64,000 nt of DNA, from assembly GCF_004353825.1 (NCBI RefSeq), contig NZ_SMNA01000005.1, forward strand, positions 453,487-517,486. Direction: 5' to 3'. The stretch comes from Occultella glacieicola. GTDB taxonomy: Bacteria > Actinomycetota > Actinomycetes > Actinomycetales > Beutenbergiaceae. The translations under genes were made by a program, and so were the position numbers. Shown here piece by piece: positions 1 to 8,319 of this stretch. Positions within the stretch are counted from its first letter, which is position 1; the number at the start of each line of letters is the position of its first letter. Under the pieces are notes generated by a model that saw only the letters and a program-made list of their open reading frames with translations, was not told where the DNA came from and ran no database searches.

Positions 1-21
1 GGACCGGATCCGAGGGTTGTC

Positions 22-53
22 CCTACCGTGCCGACGGCCGCCGGCACGGTAGG
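22..53 (-). terminator. Hairpin terminator downstream of carD
   Basis: A perfect 12-bp inverted repeat (CCTACCGTGCCG at 22-33 and CGGCACGGTAGG at 42-53) with an 8-nt loop lies about 20 nt past the carD stop on the minus strand. No clear U-tract follows, as is usual for GC-rich actinobacterial terminators. Confidence 0.6.
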
Positions 54-72
54 AGCGGATTCCCCCCGCGGG

Positions 73-555
73 TCAGGACGCGAGCACCTCGTCGAGGATG
101 GCCTCGGCCTTCTCCTCCTCGGTGTGCTCAGCCAGGGCGAGCTCCGACACGAGGATCTGACGGGCGCGCGCCAGCATGCGCTTCTCGCCGGCGGACAGGC
201 CGCGGTCGGCGTCGCGACGGGACAGGTCGCGGACCACCTCGGCCACCTTGATCACGTCACCCGAGGCGATCTTCTCGACGTTGGCCTTGTAGCGACGCGA
301 CCAGTTGGTCGGTTCCTCGGTGTACGGTGCGCGCAGCACCTCGAAGACCTTCTCCAGGCCCTCCTTGCCGACGACGTCGCGAACTCCGACCAGATCGACG
401 TTCTCCGCCGGTACCTCGATGGTCAGGTCACCCTGCGCCACCTTGAGCCGGAGATAGAGCTTCTCCTCCCCTCGGATGATCCGCTTCGAGATCTCCTCGA
501 TGAGGGCTGCACCGTGGTGCGGGTAGACGACGGTTTCGCCGACTGTGAAGGTCAT
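73..555 (-). CDS. carD: CarD family RNA polymerase-binding transcription factor
   Basis: Encodes 160 aa. CarD binds the RNA polymerase beta lobe and stabilises the open complex at many promoters, including those for rRNA. The N-terminal Tudor-like RNAP-interaction domain covers about residues 1-53 (starting [15 protein letters not shown]). The helical DNA-binding part follows and carries Trp85 in the motif TNWSRR, the residue known in mycobacterial CarD to wedge into the upstream edge of the bubble. The ATG at 555 is preferred over upstream in-frame starts because AAAGGGGAG sits 9 nt before it and family proteins begin there. The gene is divergent from the lipoprotein gene at 820, as carD and lpqE are in mycobacteria; ispD would be expected beyond the left edge. 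Confidence 0.96.
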   Translation of the reverse strand: MTFTVGETVVYPHHGAALIEEISKRIIRGEEKLYLRLKVAQGDLTIEVPAENVDLVGVRDVVGKEGLEKVFEVLRAPYTEEPTNWSRRYKANVEKIASGDVIKVAEVVRDLSRRDADRGLSAGEKRMLARARQILVSELALAEHTEEEKAEAILDEVLAS

Positions 556-584
556 GTGCTCGCACTCCCCTTTCGCAAGACCCA

Positions 585-590
585 AGTTTA
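585..590 (-). promoter_or_regulatory. Candidate -10 element for carD
   Basis: The minus strand reads TAAACT (TANNNT consensus) about 30 nt upstream of the carD ATG, in a locally AT-richer stretch. This would give a 5' UTR of roughly 23 nt containing the AAAGGGGAG ribosome-binding site. No good -35 box is visible at the standard distance. Confidence 0.35.
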
Positions 591-819
591 CCACGCGAAA
601 CGCGGGCAATTTCGCGGGCGTCCGACGTTTGCGCAGGTCATGGCGGTAGGCTCCGGCCACTCCGGCCCCGGCATGCGCGAGCAGGATCTTGCGGAGAATG
701 TGAAGGCCACGCCCCCCACCGGACAGGCACTAGGCTGACGGCCAGGTCCTGAACGTCCTCGCCCTACCCGCGTCCACGCGCGCGTCCGACGGCGCGGGCA
801 TCGTCGAAAGGAGAGCCTC

Positions 820-1302
820 GTGGCTCGCAACTCCCGCCGCCTCGTGGCGTCCCTGCTGATGGCATCCGCCGCGGTCGTGGCCGTGAGCGCCTGCTCCCCG
901 ATCGTGACCCAGTACGGCACCGCCCCCAGCGACGGCATCCAGGTGGAGATCGGCGACCAGATCCGCGGCGAGAACCTGCTCATCCTGTCTCCGGCCGAGG
1001 GCGCCGAGGGTGTCCTGATCGGCGCGCTGGTCAACCGGTGGGAGTCCCCGACGACGGTGAGCCTGTCGGTCGGAGAGAGCGCCGAGGCCGTCACGGTCGA
1101 GGTCGACGGCGGCTCGACGGTCCTGCTCGAGCCCGACCACGAGCATGTCACCATCGCGTCCGTGCCTGCCGCCCCGGGCGCCACGATCGACGTGATCCTC
1201 TCCTCGCCCGAGGAGGGCTCGGTCAGCGTGGCGGTGCCGGTCCTGGACGGCACCCTCGCGCCCTATGACGAACTCGTGCCCGCCGCTCCCGAGGAGGAGT
1301 GA
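820..1302 (+). CDS. Putative lipoprotein, LpqE-like by position
   Basis: Encodes 160 aa starting at GTG, preceded by GAAAGGAGAG at 805-814. The N-terminus is a lipoprotein signal: a basic start (MARNSRR), a hydrophobic stretch, then the lipobox VSAC with Cys25. The rest is a small beta-rich acidic domain with no catalytic motif that I recognise, ending in an acidic tail. It is divergent from carD, the same arrangement as mycobacterial lpqE (Rv3584) beside carD (Rv3583c), so orthology is plausible on synteny. It should sit on the outer face of the cell membrane. Function is unknown. Confidence 0.85.
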   Translation: MARNSRRLVASLLMASAAVVAVSACSPIVTQYGTAPSDGIQVEIGDQIRGENLLILSPAEGAEGVLIGALVNRWESPTTVSLSVGESAEAVTVEVDGGSTVLLEPDHEHVTIASVPAAPGATIDVILSSPEEGSVSVAVPVLDGTLAPYDELVPAAPEEE

Positions 1303-1341
1303 CCCGGCGGGCCGGATCGGACGGCCCGGCGCCCGTCGGCC

Positions 1342-2031
1342 TCAGCGCTGGTCGACGAGCTTGTAGCCCAGACCGCGCACGGTCACCAGCACCTGCGGGT
1401 TGACCGGATCCACCTCGATCTTGGCCCGGATCCGCTTGACGTGGACATCGAGGGTCTTGGTGTCCCCGACGTAGTCGGCTCCCCAGACCCGGTCGATCAG
1501 CTGACCCCGGGTGAGCACCCGGTCAGGGTTGCGCAGGAGCAGCTCGAGCAGCTCGAACTCGCGCAGCGGGAGCGCGACCTCCTCACCGTCGATGGTGACC
1601 ACGTGCCGGTCGGTGTCCATCCGGATCCGGCCGACGCTGAGCACCGCCGGGGTGAGCGCGTCCATGGACTCGTTGCCACGCCGCAGCACCGCACGGATCC
1701 TGGCCAGGAGCTCCCGGAAGGAGTAGGGCTTGGTGACATAGTCGTCCGCGCCGATCTCCAGCCCGACCACCTTGTCGATCTCCCCGTCCTTGGCGGTCAG
1801 CATGATCACCGGGACCGCGCTGCGCTGGCGCAGCTCGCGGCAGACCTCGACCCCGGACAGCCCCGGCAGCATGAGGTCGAGGAGGACCAGATCGGCGCCC
1901 GCGCGGTCGAACTCCACCAGGGCGTCGGTGCCGGTCGCGACCGGGACCACCTCGAACCCCTCGCGGGTGAGCTGGTAGGTCAGCGGTTCGCGGTAGGACT
2001 CCTCGTCCTCAACGAGCAGGATGCGGGTCAC
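1342..2031 (-). CDS. regX3: Phosphate-responsive response regulator RegX3
   Basis: Encodes a 229-aa OmpR/PhoB-type regulator. Residues 1-120 form the receiver domain, with acidic pocket E8-D9, phosphoacceptor D52 (LVLLDLMLPG) and K101. Residues about 135-229 form a winged-helix output domain ending VRGLGYKL. The GTG at 2031 is chosen over the upstream start because the protein then begins VTRILLVEDEE and AGGAGGA lies 10 nt before it. It overlaps the 3' end of senX3 by 23 nt, so the pair is translationally coupled. Known role of the family: activation of phosphate-starvation genes by binding PHO-type direct repeats. Such repeats are present at 3290-3322. Confidence 0.95.
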   Translation of the reverse strand: MTRILLVEDEESYREPLTYQLTREGFEVVPVATGTDALVEFDRAGADLVLLDLMLPGLSGVEVCRELRQRSAVPVIMLTAKDGEIDKVVGLEIGADDYVTKPYSFRELLARIRAVLRRGNESMDALTPAVLSVGRIRMDTDRHVVTIDGEEVALPLREFELLELLLRNPDRVLTRGQLIDRVWGADYVGDTKTLDVHVKRIRAKIEVDPVNPQVLVTVRGLGYKLVDQR

Positions 2032-3229
2032 GGGTCTCTCCTCCTGCACCGGCCGAGGTGGGCGGTGCCTTCTCATCGCGGGACGGCGCGCCGCCGTCGC
2101 TGCTGTCGTCTGCCAGGGGAATACGCAGGGTGAACGTGGAACCGCGGCCGGGCGCGGACCAGAGGGTCACCTCGCCGCCATGGTTCTGGGCCACGTGCTT
2201 GACGATGCTCAGGCCGAGCCCGGTGCCACCGGTGTCCCGGGACCGGGCCGGGTCCACGCGGAAGAACCGTTCGAACACCCGCCCGGCGTTCTCGCTGGAG
2301 ATTCCCGGGCCCTGGTCGACCACCGCGATCTCGGCGATCCCGTCGCGCGGCCGCACGCCCACGCTCACCCGGGTGCCGTTGTCCGAGTAGCGCAGGGCGT
2401 TGTCGAGCAGGTTCCGGACGGCCGTGACCAGGAGCGCATGGTCGCCGAGCACGTGCAGGCCCGTGGTGCCGCCGACGACGACCGTGATCTCGCGGGACTC
2501 CGCCTCGACCCGGATCCGGTCCACCGCCTCGGTCACCACGCCGTCGACGGAGACGTCCACGTAGCCGACCTCGTTGTCCGGGGCCTGGAGTCTTGACAGT
2601 TCGATGATCTCCTGGACGAGGGCGGACAGCCGGACCGCCTCCCGCTGCATCTTCCCCGCGAACCGACGCACGAGTTCGGGGTCGTCGGCGGCGTCCGCGG
2701 CCGTCTCGGCGAGCAGTGCGATCGCCCCGACCGGCGTCTTCAGTTCGTGCGAGACGTTCGCCACGAAGTCCCGGCGAACCTCCTCGAGGCGACGTTGCGC
2801 CGTCTGGTCGTCGGCGAGCAGGAGGACCCGGCCGCCGGCCATCGTGGCGACCCGGACCTCGAAGGACAGCCGGTCCGCGCCCGGCACTGCCGAGCGAGGC
2901 ACCTCCAGGTGCTCGTCACGGATCTGGCCGTCGGCGCGCGTGGCAGCGACGAGGTCGTTCAGCGTCGCGTGCGTGAGACGGCCGTTGCGGACCAGGCCCG
3001 TCGCATACGCGTCCGGGCTCGCGCGCAGGACCTCTCCCCCGGGCCCGAGCAGCACGGACGTCGAACGCAGTGCGGACAGCAGCGCGGCCACGTCGTAGGA
3101 GACCGCCGGCTTGGCGACCTCGGGCTCGCGGGCGTGGCTGCGCTCGCTCCATCGGAACGCCAGGGCGGCCGCGGCACCGACCAGCAGGCCGACCAGGCCC
3201 ACCGCGATCAGTGCCCACGAACCGTCCAC
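2009..3229 (-). CDS. senX3: Sensor histidine kinase SenX3
   Basis: Encodes 406 aa. One N-terminal transmembrane helix lies at residues about 5-27, with almost no extracellular part. A PAS-like region follows (about 45-145), then a HisKA domain with phosphoacceptor His161 in the motif ANVSHELKTP. The HATPase domain has the N box NLLDNALRYS, the G1 box DQGPGIS and the G2 box GGTGLGLSI. Sensing in this family depends on contact with the Pst transporter through PhoU rather than on an extracellular ligand. The start is GTG with no good Shine-Dalgarno; TAGTCT lies 6 nt upstream, so the message may be leaderless. It is divergent from phoU. Confidence 0.95.
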   Translation of the reverse strand: MDGSWALIAVGLVGLLVGAAAALAFRWSERSHAREPEVAKPAVSYDVAALLSALRSTSVLLGPGGEVLRASPDAYATGLVRNGRLTHATLNDLVAATRADGQIRDEHLEVPRSAVPGADRLSFEVRVATMAGGRVLLLADDQTAQRRLEEVRRDFVANVSHELKTPVGAIALLAETAADAADDPELVRRFAGKMQREAVRLSALVQEIIELSRLQAPDNEVGYVDVSVDGVVTEAVDRIRVEAESREITVVVGGTTGLHVLGDHALLVTAVRNLLDNALRYSDNGTRVSVGVRPRDGIAEIAVVDQGPGISSENAGRVFERFFRVDPARSRDTGGTGLGLSIVKHVAQNHGGEVTLWSAPGRGSTFTLRIPLADDSSDGGAPSRDEKAPPTSAGAGGETRDPHPAR

Positions 3230-3235
3230 AGCGCC

Positions 3236-3241
3236 AGACTA
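3236..3241 (-). promoter_or_regulatory. Candidate leaderless -10 element for senX3
   Basis: The minus strand reads TAGTCT (TANNNT) ending 6 nt before the GTG of senX3, while no Shine-Dalgarno is present. The spacing fits a leaderless transcript starting at or next to the GTG. The -35 region lacks a consensus, as expected for a promoter that needs an activator bound at the PHO-like repeats further upstream. Confidence 0.4.
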
Positions 3242-3289
3242 GGCCCCGCCATCGGGTGCCCTCGGCCGCCGGTGGCCGGGTAGCCTGTT

Positions 3290-3322
3290 GTTCACCGTGG
3301 GTGCATCGCTCGTTCACCGTGG
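3290..3322. promoter_or_regulatory. PHO-box-like direct repeats between senX3 and phoU
   Basis: GTTCACCGTGG occurs at 3290-3300 and again, identically, at 3312-3322, exactly 22 bp apart, with a diverged 11-bp unit between (GTGCATCGCTC). Streptomyces PhoP sites are 11-bp direct repeats beginning GTTCACC, and RegX3 sites are related. The position, about 60-95 bp upstream of the senX3 start and about 130 bp upstream of phoU, suits activation of one or both divergent genes. Confidence 0.65.
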
Positions 3323-3454
3323 CGTGGGACTCTGAGGAGTACGTGTGCGCACGTCGGGGAGTCGGGTCCACAGAGACGCGACCGCCGCGGGTACGCACGG
3401 CCAACGGTTGGAACGGCGGGCGGTCGCCCGCAACGAGAAGAGGAGAATGATCGG

Positions 3455-4120
3455 GTGCGAGCGATCTTCGAGCAGGAACTGAGCGCGGTCGGTGAGGGCC
3501 TGCTGCAGATGAGCCGGCAGGTCCAGACGGCGGTCCGAGACGCCTCCACGGCACTCGCGGCGGCCGATCTCCAGGCGGCCGAGCAGGTCATCGCCGCCGA
3601 TGACGCGATCGACCAGCTGGAACGCGAGCTCGACGACCGGTGCGTCGACCTGCTGGCCCGGCAGCAGCCGGTCGCCACGGACCTGCGGATCATCGTCTCG
3701 GGGCTGCGGATGAGTGCCTCGATCGAGCGGATGGGCGACCTCGCCCGGCACGTCGCCCAGGTGACTCGGCTCCGGTACCCGGAGCTGGCGATCCCGGAAC
3801 CGGCCCGCGACCTGTTCGCGGCGATGGGGGAAGCTGCGGACAAGGCGGCCACGGACGTGGTCCGGCTGCTCGAGACGCACGACCTCGAGTTGGCGGCCGC
3901 GGTCGAGCGCGACGACGACGTGCTCGACCACCTGCACCAGCAGACCTTCAATCTGACGCTCAGCCCGGAGTGGGCCGGCACCACCGCCCAGACCGTGGAC
4001 GTGACGCTGCTGGCGCGGTTCTACGAGCGTTTCGGTGACCACGCCGTCGCCATCGCCCGCCGGATCTCCTACCTGGTGACCGGCGACCTGGAGCACCTCG
4101 GCGACTACAACAAGGCCTGA
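3455..4120 (+). CDS. phoU: Phosphate transport regulator PhoU
   Basis: Encodes 221 aa, the normal size. It consists of two tandem PhoU helical-bundle domains (about 1-105 and 115-215) with the family's metal-binding acidic patches, such as ERMGDLARHV in the first repeat and ERFGDHAVAIARR in the second. PhoU relays the state of the Pst phosphate transporter to SenX3 and keeps the kinase quiet when phosphate is plentiful. The start is GTG, preceded by AGAAGAGGAGA. No pst genes are in the window. The gene is convergent with gpmA across the hairpin at 4134-4170. Confidence 0.95.
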   Translation: MRAIFEQELSAVGEGLLQMSRQVQTAVRDASTALAAADLQAAEQVIAADDAIDQLERELDDRCVDLLARQQPVATDLRIIVSGLRMSASIERMGDLARHVAQVTRLRYPELAIPEPARDLFAAMGEAADKAATDVVRLLETHDLELAAAVERDDDVLDHLHQQTFNLTLSPEWAGTTAQTVDVTLLARFYERFGDHAVAIARRISYLVTGDLEHLGDYNKA

Positions 4121-4133
4121 GCGCCGCGATCAC

Positions 4134-4170
4134 GAAGGCCGGGCCACCCGAGTCGGGTGGCCCGGCCTTC
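4134..4170. terminator. Bidirectional terminator between phoU and gpmA
   Basis: A 16-bp perfect stem (GAAGGCCGGGCCACCC at 4134-4149, complement at 4155-4170) closes on a 5-nt loop. It extends with a 3-nt bulge through GATCAC/GTGATC on either side. It lies between the stop codons of two convergent genes, so it can terminate both. Confidence 0.8.
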
Positions 4171-4186
4171 GTCGTGATCGGAACGG

Positions 4187-4924
4187 TCAGCGGCCCTGAT
4201 TGGCCACCGCGGCGATCGCGTCCTTCGCGGCCTCCGGGTCGAGGTAGCGCCCACCGGGAGTGGTCGGCCTGAGGTCGTCGTCGAGCTCGTAGACGAGGGG
4301 GATCCCGGTCGGCACGTTCAGCCCGGCGATGGTGTCGTCGTCGATGCCGTCCAGGTGCTTGATGATGGCCCGCAGCGAGTTGCCGTGGGCGGCCACGAGG
4401 ACCACCTTGCCGGCGCGCAGGTCCGTGACGACGTCGCTCTCCCAGTAGGGCAGCGCGCGCTCGAGCACGTCCTTGAGGCACTCGGTGGCGGGGATCGGCT
4501 CGCCGGCGTAGCGCGGGTCCGCATCCTGGGAGAACTCCGAACCGGCTTCGATCGGCGGCGGCGGCACATCGTAGGAGCGGCGCCAGGTCATGAACTGCTC
4601 CTCGCCGAACTCGTCGCGGATCTGCTTCTTGTCCTTGCCCTGCAGCGCGCCGTAATGGCGCTCGTTCAGGCGCCAGTTCCGCTTCACCGGGATCCAGTGC
4701 CGGTCCGCCGCGTCCAGGGCCAGGTTCGCCGTCGAGATGGCCCGGCGCAGCAGCGAGGTGTGCACCACGTCCGGCAGCACACCGGCCTCGGCGAGCAGTT
4801 CCCCACCGCGGGTGGCCTCGGCGGTGCCCTTCTCGGAGAGCGGGACATCGACCCAACCGGTGAACAGGTTCTTCGCGTTCCATTCGCTCTCGCCGTGGCG
4901 GAGCAGTACCAGGGTGTACGTCAT
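4187..4924 (-). CDS. gpmA: 2,3-bisphosphoglycerate-dependent phosphoglycerate mutase
   Basis: Encodes 245 aa, typical for the cofactor-dependent enzyme. It interconverts 3- and 2-phosphoglycerate in glycolysis and gluconeogenesis through a phosphohistidine. Catalytic His10 is in [10 protein letters not shown], the substrate loop is seen in [13 protein letters not shown], and the second active-site His is in VAAHGNSLR. The ATG at 4924 is chosen because the family begins [11 protein letters not shown]; the longer frame upstream is Arg/Pro-rich non-coding sequence. It follows the lactonase-type gene by 74 bp on the same strand. Confidence 0.95.
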   Translation of the reverse strand: MTYTLVLLRHGESEWNAKNLFTGWVDVPLSEKGTAEATRGGELLAEAGVLPDVVHTSLLRRAISTANLALDAADRHWIPVKRNWRLNERHYGALQGKDKKQIRDEFGEEQFMTWRRSYDVPPPPIEAGSEFSQDADPRYAGEPIPATECLKDVLERALPYWESDVVTDLRAGKVVLVAAHGNSLRAIIKHLDGIDDDTIAGLNVPTGIPLVYELDDDLRPTTPGGRYLDPEAAKDAIAAVANQGR

Positions 4925-4998
4925 GGTTCCAGTCTGCCGCATCGCGGCGACCGGCCACGACCGGGTACCGCGAACCGGCGCCGGCCCGGGCGAACGCC

Positions 4999-6027
4999 TC
5001 AGACCGGCAGGATGAACATCGGGGTGGGCAGGGCCACGCTCGCCCGCACCGGGCCGATGACGCCGTCGGCGATCGGGTGGATGGCGACCTCGTCGGCACG
5101 TTCGCCGGCGACCAGGAGCTCGGATCCGACGATCTCGTGGTGACGTGGCCACGCGGCCGTGACAACCTCACCGGTGAGCTCGATGTGCGAGCCGTCCTCG
5201 GAGACGGAGAAGGTGGAGATCGCGTCCGCGCCCCGCACCCCGACCACCAGGCTGTCGCGGTGGGCGAGCAGGTGCGAGAGCTGGTGGACGTCCGCGCTGC
5301 GCCCGGGCAGGGTCGAGGCGGCCACCCGCTGGATCACCTCGCCACGGCCGCCGTCGGAGTCCCAGGCAAGCACCAGCACCTCGCCGCTGAGCTCCCCGGC
5401 CACGTACACGAAGTCGCCCGCGACCACCAGATGGCGCGGCCCGGTACCGGGCGGCAGATCGGTCAGGATCGGTTCGGGATCGGGCCGACCCATGTCGAGC
5501 GGGTAGGCCCGCAACTGGTCGGTGCCGAGGTCCGCCACGATCAGGAACTCCCCGCCCGCGGACAGGTTCGCCGAGTGCGCGTGCGGCCCGTCCTGCCGAC
5601 CGGACACCGGTCCGGACCCGGCATGCGGCAGGCTCACGACGTGGTCGGAGACATCGCCGGCCTCCGTCAGGGCGATCGCCCCGAGGCTGCCGTCGCCGTA
5701 GTTCGAGGCGTACAGCCAGTGCCCCTGGGGGTGCACGAGCAGGTGGCAGGGCCCGGCGCCGCCGCTACCGGTCACCGCGGTCCGGCGAAGCGCGCACTCG
5801 GCATCGACGGCGTAGGAGGAGACGGTCCCTGGGTCTCCCTCCCCGACCGCGAACAGCCGGTCCGCGGCCGGGTGCAGGGCGAGGAAGCTCGGGTGGTCCG
5901 CGGTCAGCATCCGCTGCGCCGTCGAGTCCGCCCAGTCGCCGCCGGCCGAGCGGTTCAGCCGCCAGATCCCGCCGGGGATCTGCGCGGTCGAGGTCGACCC
6001 GATCCACATGTGCTGGACAACAGTCAT
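4999..6027 (-). CDS. Lactonase family (seven-bladed beta-propeller) protein
   Basis: Encodes 342 aa from the ATG at 6027; an in-frame TTG lies 9 nt further upstream. The sequence shows the repeats of the YbhE/6-phosphogluconolactonase-type propeller, including [25 protein letters not shown] and [19 protein letters not shown] (shown in part). No signal peptide is seen, so it is probably cytoplasmic. Family members include 6-phosphogluconolactonases, but many have no assigned substrate. The neighbour gpmA is glycolytic, which fits sugar metabolism without proving it. Confidence 0.85.
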   Translation of the reverse strand: MTVVQHMWIGSTSTAQIPGGIWRLNRSAGGDWADSTAQRMLTADHPSFLALHPAADRLFAVGEGDPGTVSSYAVDAECALRRTAVTGSGGAGPCHLLVHPQGHWLYASNYGDGSLGAIALTEAGDVSDHVVSLPHAGSGPVSGRQDGPHAHSANLSAGGEFLIVADLGTDQLRAYPLDMGRPDPEPILTDLPPGTGPRHLVVAGDFVYVAGELSGEVLVLAWDSDGGRGEVIQRVAASTLPGRSADVHQLSHLLAHRDSLVVGVRGADAISTFSVSEDGSHIELTGEVVTAAWPRHHEIVGSELLVAGERADEVAIHPIADGVIGPVRASVALPTPMFILPV

Positions 6028-6127
6028 GGCACCCAACCTAACGGTCGGATGCCATGACGGTGGACGAGTGCGCGCGGTCCACGGATGCGATCTCGCTCAC
6101 GTGATCGCGACGGCCACGACGCCCGGG

Positions 6128-6463
6128 TCAGTGGGCCTTTGCGTAGGCCTCACGGATCTCCGCGGAGACACGACCACGATCGCTCACCTGGAAGCCGTTC
6201 TCGCGGGCCCATTCACGAATCTTTCCGGCGTCGGAAGCACCGCGCGAGGTACCGGACGAGCGACGAGCCGTCCCCGTGCTACGACGCCCACCGGAACGCC
6301 GGGCGTGTCCGATCCATGAGGCAAAGGACTCACGGATTCCCGCCGCATTCGATTCGTTCAGGTCGATCTCATACGTGACACCGTCGAGGGCGAACGTCAC
6401 GGTCTCCACGGCGTCCGAACCATCGAGGTCATCGATGAGGAGGACGCGGACCTTCTGAGCCAT
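6128..6463 (-). CDS. lsr2: Nucleoid-associated protein Lsr2
   Basis: Encodes 111 aa. Lsr2 is the actinobacterial H-NS-like protein that oligomerises on AT-rich DNA and silences acquired genes. The N-terminal dimerisation domain is residues 1-58 (MAQKVRVLLIDDLDGSDA onward). A Ser/Arg/Gly-rich linker follows, then the C-terminal AT-hook-like DNA-binding domain with IREWARENG and the minor-groove-inserting RGR. The ATG at 6463 is supported by AAGGAA upstream and by family length. The position just downstream of lysS matches mycobacteria (lysS-lsr2), but clpC does not follow here. Confidence 0.96.
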   Translation of the reverse strand: MAQKVRVLLIDDLDGSDAVETVTFALDGVTYEIDLNESNAAGIRESFASWIGHARRSGGRRSTGTARRSSGTSRGASDAGKIREWARENGFQVSDRGRVSAEIREAYAKAH

Positions 6464-6520
6464 GTGTGTATTCCTTGCTCTCAAGAGACGGGCGAAATGC
6501 CCAACAATGCGTGCGCGCTC

Positions 6521-6550
6521 AGAATGCCACCGAGGAGAACAACCTGTCAA
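6521..6550 (-). promoter_or_regulatory. Candidate lsr2 promoter
   Basis: On the minus strand a perfect -35 box TTGACA (6545-6550) is followed after 18 nt by CATTCT (6521-6526), close to TATTCT. This would start transcription about 50 nt before the lsr2 ATG, giving lsr2 its own promoter separate from the lysS operon. Confidence 0.55.
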
Positions 6551-6574
6551 AGATCGTTGAACGTGCCACCAACG

Positions 6575-6754
6575 TCACATTTTCCCATCGCGCGATTCTC
6601 GGTCCGTCCGCGCGTCCTCTTCGGCCTCCACGCGCGCCCTGGCAATACGTTCACGACGATCCGCGTGGACCATCGCCCGAATGGCCACGATGAAGAGAAA
6701 GGCAACCCCCACCGAGGGTGCGAGTGCCGCCAGAGAATCCCAGAGTCCGCTCAT
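6575..6754 (-). CDS. Small single-pass membrane protein coupled to lysS
   Basis: Encodes 59 aa. Its ATG overlaps the lysS TGA as ATGA (6751-6754), so translation is almost certainly coupled. Residues about 12-29 are a hydrophobic helix ([15 protein letters not shown]). The rest, from about 31, is a highly charged Arg/Glu/Asp segment ([18 protein letters not shown]) likely to be helical and cytoplasmic. No family is recognised. The exact overlap, membrane-helix-plus-charged-tail pattern and position before the lsr2 promoter argue for a real gene. Confidence 0.7.
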   Translation of the reverse strand: MSGLWDSLAALAPSVGVAFLFIVAIRAMVHADRRERIARARVEAEEDARTDRESRDGKM

Positions 6755-8310
6755 CGGGGCTTCACCAATGGGAAGGTGATGGTCTCCCGGATCCCCTGCC
6801 CGGTCAGCGCCATGAGGAGGCGGTCCACGCCCATCCCCATCCCGCCGGAGGGCGGCATGCCGTGCTCCATGGCCTGCAGGAACTCCTCGTCCACACGCAT
6901 GGCCTCGACGTCGCCCCGGGCAGCGAGCTGCGCCTGCGCCTCGAAGCGCTGCCGCTGGATCACCGGGTCCACGAGCTCCGAATAGGCGGTGCCCAGTTCG
7001 AATCCACGTATATACAGGTCCCACTTCTCCACGACGCCCTCGATCTCCCGGTGCGCACGGGTCAGCGGTGAGGTGTCCACGGGGAAGTCCCGCACGAATG
7101 TGGGGGCATACAGGTGCTGCCCCACAAAGTGCTCCCAGAGTTCCTCCGCGACCTTGCCCGGCGTCGCAATAGCGGGGTTGATCGCGACGTCCACCCTCTC
7201 CGCGAGAGCGAGCAATTCCGATACCGGGGTCTGCGGGGTGATCCGGACACCGGCCGCCTCCGACAGCGAGAGATACAGGGACAGGTCCTGCCATTCGCCC
7301 CCGATCTCGTACTCGGTTCCGTCCGACAACGTCATGACGGTGCCGCCGAATACATCACGGGCCGCCGTCTGTACCAGTTCCCTGGTGAGGGTCGCCATCG
7401 TGTTGTAGTCGCCGTACGCCTGATAGGCCTCGAGCATGGCGAACTCCGGAGAGTGCGAGGAATCCGCCCCTTCATTTCGGAAGTTCCGATTGATCTCGAA
7501 GACGCGGTCGATGCCGCCGACCACGGCGCGCTTGAGGAATAGTTCCGGCGCGATCCGTAGATATAGGTCGATGTCGAACGCGTTCATGTGCGTCATGAAC
7601 GGCCGGGCCGTCGCACCCCCGTGCATGGTCTGCAGCATGGGCGTCTCGATCTCGATGAAGTCGCTTGCGTGCAGGGAGTCCCGCAGGGACCGCACCACTG
7701 CGGCCCGGGTGCGGACCATGTCCCGCGCCGCCGGGCGAGAGATCAGGTCGAGATAGCGGCGCCGCACCCGCGACTCCTCCGAGGACTCCTTGTGCAGGGT
7801 GGGCAGCGGGCGGATCGCCTTCGCGGCGATCTCCCACGAGTCGGCCATCACGGAGAGTTCTCCGCGGCGGGACGCGATCACCCGGCCGTGCGCGTAGAAG
7901 TGGTCGCCCAGATCCACGAACGCCTTGAACCTCTCGAGCGACTCCTGACCCACCTCGGCGAGTGAGACCATCACCTGCAGCCGGCTCCCGGCACCGTCCT
8001 GGAGTGTGACGAAGCACAACTTCCCGGTGTTGCGCAGGTGCACGATCCGACCCGTGACGCCCACGACATCGTCGGTCTCGGTGCCCGGCTCGAGGTTCGG
8101 GTGGGCGGCCCGCACCCCGGCGATGCTGTCCGTGACCGGCAGCGTGACCGGGTACGGCTCGATCCCGTCGGCGAGCAGCTTCTCGCGCTTCTCCCGCCGG
8201 ATCCGGACCTGCTCGGGCAGGTCGTCACCATCGGCGTCATCAGAGCCGACAGAGCCACCGATGAGGTTCGGCTCGGTCGGCACGGTGGAGGGCGGGGTCT
8301 CGTCGGTCAC
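6751..8310 (-). CDS. lysS: Lysyl-tRNA synthetase, class II
   Basis: Encodes 519 aa. It charges tRNA-Lys with lysine. An acidic N-terminal extension of about 35 residues is followed by the OB-fold anticodon-binding domain (about 60-180), then the class II catalytic core. The core has motif 2 ([13 protein letters not shown]) and motif 3 near the C-terminus ([11 protein letters not shown]), ending TFPLVKPR. There is no N-terminal MprF-like membrane domain, so this is the housekeeping enzyme. It follows the panC fusion gene by 9 bp and overlaps the small membrane protein gene by ATGA. Confidence 0.97.
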   Translation of the reverse strand: MTDETPPSTVPTEPNLIGGSVGSDDADGDDLPEQVRIRREKREKLLADGIEPYPVTLPVTDSIAGVRAAHPNLEPGTETDDVVGVTGRIVHLRNTGKLCFVTLQDGAGSRLQVMVSLAEVGQESLERFKAFVDLGDHFYAHGRVIASRRGELSVMADSWEIAAKAIRPLPTLHKESSEESRVRRRYLDLISRPAARDMVRTRAAVVRSLRDSLHASDFIEIETPMLQTMHGGATARPFMTHMNAFDIDLYLRIAPELFLKRAVVGGIDRVFEINRNFRNEGADSSHSPEFAMLEAYQAYGDYNTMATLTRELVQTAARDVFGGTVMTLSDGTEYEIGGEWQDLSLYLSLSEAAGVRITPQTPVSELLALAERVDVAINPAIATPGKVAEELWEHFVGQHLYAPTFVRDFPVDTSPLTRAHREIEGVVEKWDLYIRGFELGTAYSELVDPVIQRQRFEAQAQLAARGDVEAMRVDEEFLQAMEHGMPPSGGMGMGVDRLLMALTGQGIRETITFPLVKPR

Positions 8311-8319
8311 GCCCCAATC

